Source of the DNA: Prevotellaceae bacterium UBA1716
GTDB lineage: Bacteria > Bacteroidota > Bacteroidia > Bacteroidales > Bacteroidaceae
Direction: 5' to 3'
Assembly (NCBI GenBank): GCA_002317225.1
Contig: DCIW01000010.1
Span: 1 to 28,385, forward strand
DNA length: 28,385 bases
Below the pieces are notes generated by a model. The model searched no databases, was not told the DNA's origin, and saw only the letters and a list, made by a program, of their open reading frames with translations. Position numbers and translations under genes: made by a program. This document shows, piece by piece, positions 1 to 6,473 of this stretch. The stretch's first letter is position 1; every line of letters begins with the position of its first letter.

Positions 1-2
1 CT

Positions 3-2246
3 ACTTGGAACCTTCGTGATGACGTTACTTGGTACCTCGGCAATCATAAGGTGATGGCAGGTCTCGGTTTCGAACATCAGTTGGCTGATAATATGTACAT
101 GCGTAATGGTACAGGTTACTATCGTTACACTTCACTCGACGACTTCCTCACAGGTGCTGCTCCTGAAATCGTAAACCTCACTTACGGTTACGATGGCGAA
201 ACTGATCCTGCTGCTCGTGTACGCTACAACAAGGGTACATTCTATGCTCAGGACGAATGGAACGTCACAGACCGCTTCAAGCTCACTTACGGTCTTCGTC
301 TTGATGGTTTCTTCTACAACCAGAGCGACGTGACAACAAACAACAAGCTTCTCGAAGTTGACTATAACGGCAGACACATGGACACAGGTAAGTGGCCAGG
401 CACAAAGATTTCTTGGTCTCCTCGTATCGGTTTCAACTGGGATGTTCTTGGTGACAAGTCTCTCAAGGTTCGTGGTGGTACAGGTCTCTTCACAGGTCGT
501 CTCCCACTCGTATTCTTCACTAACATGCCTACTAACTCAGGTATGGTTCAGTACAACGCTCAGGTTAATGCAAAGAACGCAGGCAAGAAGGGCTTCACAA
601 TGGATGAGTTCGCTGGTGGTCTTGTAACAGACGCTAACGGCAAACCTTCAATCGACGCTCTCTACAACAAGCTCATCGGTCTTGGTTACCCTACTACAGC
701 AGGCGACGGTACATACTCATCTGGTATGTGCGGTATCGACCCAAGCTTCAAGATGCCACAGGTATGGAAGTCAACTCTCGCAATCGACTACCAGTTCCCA
801 ACATCTTTCCCACTCTCTATCTCTGCTGAAGGTATCTTCAACAAGACTATCAACGCAGCAACAATCGAAGACTGGTCAGTTCCTTCAGTAGCTGGTTTCT
901 CTCGTTTCAACGGTGCTGACAGCCGTGCTATCTTCCCTTCAGGCTACCAGACAAACTCTTCACTCTATGTTCTTACTAACACAAGCAAGGGTTATGGTTG
1001 GTCTGCAAGCATCACTTTGAACGCTCGCCCAACTCAGTGGATGGAGTTCATGGCATCTTACACTCATAGCGACAACAAGGAAATCACTTCCCTCCCAGGT
1101 TCAAGTGCATCTTCAGTTCTCAACTATGTAGGTACAGTTGATGGTCCTAACCCTAACAACATGCAGCTCCACACAGCTTTGAACACATCTCCAGACCGTT
1201 TCATCGCTTCTCTCACTCTCCATGACAAGTGCTGCAACCACTACTCTATCATCTACGAAACTAAGCGTGGTAACTACAGAGGTACTTACATGACAGTAAA
1301 CGATGTTAATGGTGATGGTTACAACTACGACTTGATTTACATCCCAACAGATGAGCAGGTTGCTAACGGCGAATTCCGTTTCGTTTCAGAGGATGACAAG
1401 ACTCGTTTCATGGACTATGTTCACAACAACGACTACTTGAGCAGCCACCAGGGCGAATATGCTGAGGCTTACAGCCACTTCACTCCATTCACTCATCGTG
1501 TGGACTTCTCTTACAAGCACGACTTTATGGTCAACTGGGGTAACACAAACCACAAGCTCCAGCTCTCATTCGACATGAAGAACGTACTCAACCTCTTCAA
1601 CTCTTCATGGGGTGTTCAGAAGTACTTCAACACAGCATACTCTACTTCTCCTTCAAACTACGCACAGGAAGTTCGCGTACTCAAGTACGAAGGCTACGAT
1701 GCTGATGGTTATGCTACTTACTCTACTCCTACTGCCATCAACGGTTCGGTTGAGAACCTCGTTCCTTACCACTCTATCGGCCAGTGCTGGTATGCTGCAA
1801 TTGGTGCTAAGTACTTCTTCGAAGCAAGCAAGAAGCCAGGTTGCGGTTGCAAGGAAGTAACTGTTGACAACGACGCTATCAACGCTCTCCGTGCTCAGAA
1901 CGCATCTCTCAAGGCAGAAAACGAAGCCCTCAAGAACCGCAAGGTTGATGTTCAGAAGGTTGTTGAAGAGAAGAACGTATTCGTAACAGATAAGGTTGTT
2001 GTTGAATTCGCTCAGAACTCTGCTGAACTCACAGATGCTGCTAAGTCTATCCTCAATCAGGTTAAGAGTGGTGCTACAGTTAGCGTAGTTGGTGCTACTT
2101 CACCAGAAGGTACATCTGCTCGCAACTCTGAACTCTCTGTTGAACGTGCTAATGCTGTTGCAGAATACCTCAAGTCTCGTGGCGTGAAGGTTATTGCTGC
2201 TGAAGGCAATGAGGCTGGTCGTGTTGCAATCGTTACAATTAAGTAA
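3..2246 (+). CDS. TonB-dependent receptor-like outer-membrane barrel with C-terminal OmpA-like domain (5' partial)
   Basis: The frame is open from base 3 through the left edge, so the N-terminus (signal peptide, plug) lies outside the window; the internal ATG near 51 is not the start. The visible part is rich in aromatic-ended amphipathic strands such as YAQDEWNVTDRFKLTYGLRLD, typical of Oar-like TonB-receptor barrels. The barrel ends near base 1840. A Cys-rich GCGCKE stretch follows, then a short Leu/Ala/Glu coiled coil (about 1876-1960) and an OmpA-like domain (about 1975-2243) with VVEFAQNSAELT, the Bacteroidetes-type TSPEGT loop, and LSVERANAVAEYLKSRGV. OmpA-like domains usually bind peptidoglycan, so the protein may anchor the outer membrane to the wall; that is inference. 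The ligand is unknown. There is no SusD partner; a lipoprotein gene follows 23 bp downstream and is probably co-transcribed. Confidence 0.8.
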   Translation, partial: TWNLRDDVTWYLGNHKVMAGLGFEHQLADNMYMRNGTGYYRYTSLDDFLTGAAPEIVNLTYGYDGETDPAARVRYNKGTFYAQDEWNVTDRFKLTYGLRLDGFFYNQSDVTTNNKLLEVDYNGRHMDTGKWPGTKISWSPRIGFNWDVLGDKSLKVRGGTGLFTGRLPLVFFTNMPTNSGMVQYNAQVNAKNAGKKGFTMDEFAGGLVTDANGKPSIDALYNKLIGLGYPTTAGDGTYSSGMCGIDPSFKMPQVWKSTLAIDYQFPTSFPLSISAEGIFNKTINAATIEDWSVPSVAGFSRFNGADSRAIFPSGYQTNSSLYVLTNTSKGYGWSASITLNARPTQWMEFMASYTHSDNKEITSLPGSSASSVLNYVGTVDGPNPNNMQLHTALNTSPDRFIASLTLHDKCCNHYSIIYETKRGNYRGTYMTVNDVNGDGYNYDLIYIPTDEQVANGEFRFVSEDDKTRFMDYVHNNDYLSSHQGEYAEAYSHFTPFTHRVDFSYKHDFMVNWGNTNHKLQLSFDMKNVLNLFNSSWGVQKYFNTAYSTSPSNYAQEVRVLKYEGYDADGYATYSTPTAINGSVENLVPYHSIGQCWYAAIGAKYFFEASKKPGCGCKEVTVDNDAINALRAQNASLKAENEALKNRKVDVQKVVEEKNVFVTDKVVVEFAQNSAELTDAAKSILNQVKSGATVSVVGATSPEGTSARNSELSVERANAVAEYLKSRGVKVIAAEGNEAGRVAIVTIK

Positions 2247-2269
2247 TCTATAAATAAGGTATTTACAAT

Positions 2270-3922
2270 ATGAAACTTAAATATATTATCACATCACTCA
2301 TTGCAATTCTTGCCATCTTCACAAGTTGTACTGAGAAATACGAGGCTATCACTCTTGATGAAATCCATGTTTCAAGTTCATTCGTAGCTATCCCTGCCGA
2401 AGGTGGTTCCACTTCTATCACCGTAAACGCAAAGGATGCTTGGACTATTACTGAGGTTCCAGAGTGGCTCACAGTTTCTGCCACTTCAGGTCAGGCAGGC
2501 GAGACAAAGGTGACTTTCTCTGCCGAAGCTACTAAATCTACTAACTCTTGCATTGTCAAACTCGCTTGTGGAGACAAGACTCAGGACATCAACGTTCTTC
2601 AGATGACTGAGAAGGTAGAACTCCCAATCTCTACATGTAAGGAAGTTAACACTGGTTCTGATGGTATCACTTACCGCATCAAGGGTGCTGTAACTAAGAT
2701 TGCCAACACTACTTACGGTAACATGTACATCAGCGACGGTACTGATGAGGTTTACATCTACGGTACTCTCGACGCTACTGGTGCTGAGAAGAACTTCTCA
2801 AGCCTTGGCATCGAAGTTGGTGATATCGTAACAGTTGAAGGTCCACGTACTACTTACGGTAGCGACATCGAGCTCAAGAACGTTACTGTCATCTCTATCG
2901 AGAAGTCGCTCATCAAGGTTGACTCAATAACTACCACTACACTTCCAAGCGATGGTGGCGAATTCTCTGTCTTCCTCGAAAACAAAGGCGACGGTCTTTA
3001 TGTTGATGTACCAAGAGATGCACAGTCTTGGCTTTCTATCAAGTCTATTCAGGGCAACAAAGTTACATACTATGCTGCACCTAATACTGCCGGTCCACGC
3101 AGCACAACTCTCACATTCAGTACTGTAAGCGATGGCAAGGATTACTCAGCTATGGCAGAGATAACACAGGAAGGCCTTTCAGGCACTGCTGATGTTCCAT
3201 TCACTCCAGAGGAGGCAATCGCATTCTGCAGTAGCCTTTCGGGTCAAACAGCTCAGAACTACTATGTTAAGGGTATCGTTTCTAAGATCGTGGGCGAATT
3301 CAGCGAAAAATATGGAAACGGTTCATTCTGGATCTCAAACGATGGCGTATTCAACGATGACCTTTCTAAGGACTTCGAAGCTTATCAGGTTTACTGGTTC
3401 GACGGTGAAAAGTGGGTTGAAGGCAATGGTCAGGTTTCTGTAGGTGATGAGGTTCTCATCTGCGGTCCACTCACTACTTACAAGGGTACTGCTGAAACTG
3501 CAGGTAAGGGTGCTGCTCATATCGTGAGCATCAACGGCATCAGCAAGGCTGGATATGGTCTCGGTTCTCTCGCTGCTCCTTTCACAGCAGAAGGTGCTGT
3601 TATTGCTGCTAACGCTGGTGTTAGTGCAAAGGTTTATGTTGCAGGTAAGATTTCGAAGATTGCGGGCGACTTCAGCGCAAACTATGGCAATGGCTCGTTC
3701 TTCATCTCTGACAATGGCACATATTATGGTGACCAATCGAAGGACTTCGAGGCTTACCAGGTTTACTGGCTCGGTGGCAACAAGTGGGTTGAAGCTAACG
3801 GACAGCCTGCTATCGGTAGCGATGTAGTTATCTACGGTCCACTCACAGTCTACAAGGGCACTGCAGAAACTCAGGGCAAGGGTGCTGCTTACATCTACAG
3901 CATCGACGGCAAGACTGAATAA
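2270..3922 (+). CDS. BACON-domain / OB-fold surface lipoprotein
   Basis: A 550-residue protein with a lipoprotein signal peptide: MKLKYII, a hydrophobic core, and lipobox IFTSC with Cys20 as the predicted lipidated residue. About residues 28-112 look like a BACON domain (AEGGSTSITVNAKDAWTI, then PEWLTVS). About 118-210 look like an OB-fold domain (YRIKGAVTKI, GNMYISDGTDEVYIYG). A second BACON-like Ig domain covers about 214-305 (SDGGEFSVFLENKG, SWLSI). Two further OB-fold-like repeats of about 115 residues cover 311-422 and 428-548; both share YGNGSF, SKDFEAYQVYW, YKGTAET and GKGAA. BACON domains are usually seen in surface proteins that handle glycans or mucin; the ligand here cannot be read from sequence. 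The gene follows the receptor-like gene by 23 bp and is closed by a strong hairpin terminator, so the two probably form the end of an operon. Confidence 0.8.
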   Translation: MKLKYIITSLIAILAIFTSCTEKYEAITLDEIHVSSSFVAIPAEGGSTSITVNAKDAWTITEVPEWLTVSATSGQAGETKVTFSAEATKSTNSCIVKLACGDKTQDINVLQMTEKVELPISTCKEVNTGSDGITYRIKGAVTKIANTTYGNMYISDGTDEVYIYGTLDATGAEKNFSSLGIEVGDIVTVEGPRTTYGSDIELKNVTVISIEKSLIKVDSITTTTLPSDGGEFSVFLENKGDGLYVDVPRDAQSWLSIKSIQGNKVTYYAAPNTAGPRSTTLTFSTVSDGKDYSAMAEITQEGLSGTADVPFTPEEAIAFCSSLSGQTAQNYYVKGIVSKIVGEFSEKYGNGSFWISNDGVFNDDLSKDFEAYQVYWFDGEKWVEGNGQVSVGDEVLICGPLTTYKGTAETAGKGAAHIVSINGISKAGYGLGSLAAPFTAEGAVIAANAGVSAKVYVAGKISKIAGDFSANYGNGSFFISDNGTYYGDQSKDFEAYQVYWLGGNKWVEANGQPAIGSDVVIYGPLTVYKGTAETQGKGAAYIYSIDGKTE

Positions 3923-3952
3923 CAAATAACTGGCTTACAAATTATTACACAT

Positions 3953-3989
3953 AGGTGCATCGGGCAATCGGTCCGTTGCACCTTTTTTT
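3953..3989 (+). terminator. Rho-independent terminator after the lipoprotein gene
   Basis: Arms AGGTGCA and TGCACCT pair, with an inner CGG/CCG pairing, followed directly by a run of seven T. It starts 31 bp after the lipoprotein stop codon. Confidence 0.85.
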
Positions 3990-4260
3990 ATTATTGGTGT
4001 CCGTAAAACTTTTTATCGCACGCAGAGTCGCAGAGTTCGCAGAGATTACAAGTCTGATTAGCGAGAGTCGCAGGCTTTGGCTCGTTCCGAGCTTCGCGGC
4101 AGAGTTCGCAGAGAGCCTCCGGGGAGATAGCCATGCGCAAGCCTCTGCGTAAAGTGCAGTAGGCACCTCCGCCTTCTCTGCGGAAGAGAAAAACCATGTG
4201 CAACCTCTGCGAACTCTGCGGCTCTGCGTGACATAAAAAGTTTTACCGGACACCAATAAT
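3990..4260. repeat. 271-bp palindromic element with CGCAGAG words (MITE/REP-like)
   Basis: The ends form a long inverted repeat. The left end reads ATTATTGGTGTCCG then TAAAACTTTTTAT, and its near-perfect complement lies at the right end. The arms continue through CACGCAGAGNCGCAGAGTT and CGCAGAG, about 55 bp per arm with a few mismatches. The middle repeats GCAGAG/CTCTGC words. Frames across it are low-complexity Arg/Cys/Leu translations with no domain, so I call no gene. Transcribed in either direction it would fold into one long hairpin. It starts inside the T-tract of the preceding terminator and abuts the next element. No transposase is seen. Confidence 0.75.
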
Positions 4261-4523
4261 TTTCTTAATGTGACGCGTGACGGTGTGACGCTTGGGCACA
4301 TTATTATATATAAAGAAAAGGGGACGGTTGTATGATGCTATATATCAATGGGTTGGAAGAGGAAAAATATAGGGGCGAGATGGGTTTGTTGCCGTTGTGT
4401 GATTAATGTTACATTTAGGAGAGTTGCAGAGGATATAAAGTGAAAAGGGGTTAGACATAAGGGTGTGTTTTGCCATAATGCTAAAGCGTCACACCGTCAC
4501 GCGTCACATTAAGGATTTGAGTG
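4254..4523. mobile_element. 270-bp non-autonomous element with 40-bp terminal inverted repeats
   Basis: The inner 30 bp of the ends are perfect inverted repeats: 4264-4293 (CTTAATGTGACGCGTGAC, then GGTGTGACGCTT) against 4484-4513. The outer 10 bp (CAATAATTTT on the left; complement CACTCAAATC on the right) match the outer ends of the 4.2-kb cassette that follows. The AT-rich core has no coding frame worth calling. It looks like a MITE related to the adjacent cassette (inference from shared ends). No clear target-site duplication was found. Confidence 0.7.
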
Positions 4524-4666
4524 GTCGTGTGTGACAAGAGAAGGTGCTTTGAGAGGGTTAAAGGACTACTGCTATATAGAGAAAAGATAGTAGAATATAC
4601 ATATAATATGTACTATATATATTTACCAAAAATTTTCGAAGATTTTTTCCTTTTCTCCTATTTCAG

Positions 4667-4702
4667 CACTATTTTTCTTAATGTGACGCGTGACAGGTTA
4701 CG
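4667..4702 (+). repeat. Left terminal inverted repeat of the 4.2-kb cassette
   Basis: Contains CTTAATGTGACGCGTGAC at 4677-4694 and GTTACG at 4697-4702. The -33 region expected for the promoter at 4714-4721 falls inside this repeat, so end-binding and regulation could be coupled. Confidence 0.7.
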
Positions 4703-4713
4703 TTTTTTTTCAT

Positions 4714-4721
4714 TATCTTTG
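4714..4721 (+). promoter_or_regulatory. Bacteroidetes -7 box upstream of the cassette's first gene
   Basis: TATCTTTG fits TAnnTTTG and lies 34 bp before the ATG at 4756. There is no clear TTTG at -33; that position falls in the terminal repeat. Confidence 0.6.
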
Positions 4722-4755
4722 TACACGATAATTAATCAAAAAGACTTAACGCATT

Positions 4756-5694
4756 ATGAATAAGGAATATAGCATAAAAGAGGTACTCTCATTTGCAACT
4801 AAAACATGTGCTGCAAAGGGTATGGCTCGTTACACTACCCTAAGCAAAAATGAGCAAAACACCATTATTTTGGAGCGTGTCAACTATCTTCTTGCGCCTC
4901 AAAAAGAGCTTTTAGCGAAGAAATTCATCGAATTCGTGGAACAGAATGACAAGGCGCTCCTCAATTGTGATACGGATGATTTCACACTGGCTCAAAAGGG
5001 CGCTGTGAGCCTGGTTCGCTCCGTTTACCATGTCATTCTCCCACTTTGCAACTTTCACGATGGCTATTTGCACTCTGATTTGGGCGAAGGATGGGGCGAA
5101 GCGAGCATAAATAACGATAAGGCTATCCGTTTTATCAAGCATTCGAAGTATATCTACCTCAATTATCGATTGGCAGACAAGATTGCTAATTACATGGCAT
5201 TCCGATTTATGGAGGAAAACAATTCCACCCTCTATATGCAAGTCATTCGCACCTGTGCAGATGTGGCTGCAGAGATGGAAAAACGAGTTCCCGCCCTTGA
5301 TGCTGCAACAATAATCAACACCTTGCAAGGCATTGAAAATCATAGAGAAATAGGCAGACGACTCGGTATGGATGAGTATGCTCTGCGACTGTATGATGTG
5401 CTGCGAGAGGCGTATTCCGAATGCTTCATCCCTAAGTATGTGGATTATGCCATCGAGTTGGCAGAGTGGACTTACCATTCGCATCCTTCGCCTCTACCTC
5501 CGAAGGCAGAATTCGCTTACCAGTTGATTAGGAAAGCGAGTGCGCTTCGTGTGAAATATGGCATCGAGGAAGACCTTGAGGAAGACACTTACTCTCTGCT
5601 TATCAACGAATTGATTATGGATTTGTACCCTGAGGATGATGACATTGAGATTGACGAACTTGATGATTCCGTTTGGGATGATATGGAGGATTAG
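4756..5694 (+). CDS. Cassette protein of unknown function, 312 aa, acidic C-terminus
   Basis: I do not recognise a family. The protein is soluble and mostly helical in appearance, with no signal peptide or membrane segment. The N-terminal half is basic to neutral (MNKEYSIKEVLSFATKTCA). The middle holds Leu/Ala/Tyr-rich helices. The last 40 residues are strongly acidic (YPEDDDIEIDELDDSVWDD), like DNA-mimic or partner-binding tails; function from this is only inference. The ATG at 4756 follows the -7 box TATCTTTG by 34 bp and is the first usable start. The stop lies 5 bp before the next gene, so the two are translated from one message. Being first in the terminal-repeat-bounded cassette with a primase-like protein suggests a role in replication or maintenance of that unit, which remains unproven. 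Confidence 0.75.
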   Translation: MNKEYSIKEVLSFATKTCAAKGMARYTTLSKNEQNTIILERVNYLLAPQKELLAKKFIEFVEQNDKALLNCDTDDFTLAQKGAVSLVRSVYHVILPLCNFHDGYLHSDLGEGWGEASINNDKAIRFIKHSKYIYLNYRLADKIANYMAFRFMEENNSTLYMQVIRTCADVAAEMEKRVPALDAATIINTLQGIENHREIGRRLGMDEYALRLYDVLREAYSECFIPKYVDYAIELAEWTYHSHPSPLPPKAEFAYQLIRKASALRVKYGIEEDLEEDTYSLLINELIMDLYPEDDDIEIDELDDSVWDDMED

Positions 5695-5699
5695 CAAGC

Positions 5700-6218
5700 A
5701 TGATAGATACAAGTAAATTTTCAGACGAACAACTCCTTGCTGCAATCCAACTCATTGAGGAACAGGAGAAAAAGAAGCGAGGGCGAGGTAGGCCTAACGG
5801 AAAACTCCTCGCTGACAAGGTGGACGAGGATGCTTTGGTTCAGACGCTCAACTCCATTGCTCTTCAGCTCTTCGACGAAGGCAAGGAGAAGTTTACTATA
5901 ATAAATAAGGTACGCGCGCGTGAGTACAATCTTGGTAAAGCCCTCTTTTGGGCACTAATTTATCGAGCTCTGATAGAGTGTGGCTTATTCGTCAGAGGCG
6001 AGAATATTGTGCGCTACCACATCTTCCTCACCTCTCATCTGCCCGAGAAATATATCTGTGCTCGCGAGAAGATTGCTGAGAAAGTGAGCGATTGGAATAA
6101 TACGGTACACTTGATTCGAATTGATATCGAATGTATGAAGAAGCGCACCTTCCGCAAGAAACTCATGAAATATAAGGATTCGTTCGAATTTCTCGTGAAT
6201 TTAATCGAGGGTGTATAA
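5700..6218 (+). CDS. Small basic AT-hook-like protein of the cassette, 172 aa
   Basis: No full-length family is recognised. After an acidic helix (FSDEQLLAAIQLIEEQE), residues about 24-34 read KKKRGRGRPNGK. The RGRGRP core resembles an AT-hook, which inserts into the minor groove of AT-rich DNA. The remainder is helical with a basic C-terminal part (CMKKRTFRKKLMKYKD). DNA binding is therefore likely but inferred from one short motif. It starts 5 bp after the stop of the 312-residue protein and ends 2 bp before a perfect 23-bp hairpin. It is a plausible regulator or origin-binding partner for the primase-like gene, whose promoter region carries repeated AGTCCAA words. Confidence 0.75.
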   Translation: MIDTSKFSDEQLLAAIQLIEEQEKKKRGRGRPNGKLLADKVDEDALVQTLNSIALQLFDEGKEKFTIINKVRAREYNLGKALFWALIYRALIECGLFVRGENIVRYHIFLTSHLPEKYICAREKIAEKVSDWNNTVHLIRIDIECMKKRTFRKKLMKYKDSFEFLVNLIEGV

Positions 6219-6220
6219 TT

Positions 6221-6269
6221 TTTTTCAAGAATTAGTGAACCCCTTCGGGGTTCACTAATTCTTGAAAAA
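6221..6269. terminator. Perfect 23-bp palindromic hairpin between cassette genes
   Basis: Arms 6221-6243 and 6247-6269 are exact complements around a three-base TTC loop: CAAGAATTAGTGAACCCC pairs with GGGGTTCACTAATTCTTG, flanked by T5 and A5. Because A/T tracts flank both sides it can terminate transcription in both directions. It separates the two-gene unit from the primase-like gene. A role as a replication structure is possible. Confidence 0.8.
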
Positions 6270-6303
6270 TACATAAAAAATAACGAGGGGAAATAGCGAA
6301 AAC

Positions 6304-6357
6304 AGTCCAACAAATAGTGAAAACATAGTCCAAGAATTCGTGTAATTTTTGGACTAT
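6304..6357 (+). promoter_or_regulatory. AGTCCAA direct and inverted repeats (candidate operator or iterons)
   Basis: AGTCCAA occurs at 6304-6310 and again at 6327-6333; over 16 bp the two copies match at 13 positions. The inverted form TTGGACTAT at 6349-6357 complements ATAGTCCAA at 6325-6333. The inverted copy touches the -33 region of the downstream promoter, so a bound protein could repress it. Confidence 0.5.
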
Positions 6358-6388
6358 TGTTTTATGTGAATTTATTTCGTACCTTTGC
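6357..6388 (+). promoter_or_regulatory. Promoter of the primase-like gene
   Basis: TTG at 6357-6359 and TACCTTTGC at 6380-6388 are separated by 20 bp, the Bacteroidetes -33/-7 arrangement. The start codon follows 85 bp downstream. Confidence 0.7.
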
Positions 6389-6473
6389 ATTGTCTTTAGG
6401 ATAAGAATCTAATTAACAGCCTTTTGACGTATAACCAAATTATTTACTAACCATTATTAAACAATTAACTAAA

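Noticed and set aside
1..3922. SusC/SusD polysaccharide utilisation pair
   Set aside because: The downstream lipoprotein has BACON and OB-fold modules, not the helical SusD fold, and the barrel ends in an OmpA-like domain.
3335..3925. 196-codon minus-strand frame opposite the lipoprotein gene
   Set aside because: Shadow of the plus-strand repeats; low-complexity Leu/Ser/Val translation, no promoter, and the plus frame has clear domains.
3955..4301. Short frames in the CGCAGAG palindrome
   Set aside because: Present on both strands because the DNA is palindromic; no start context and no domain.
4521..4763. 80-codon frame running through the left terminal repeat
   Set aside because: Spans the inverted repeat and the promoter of the next gene; Phe/Tyr-rich AT-driven translation.
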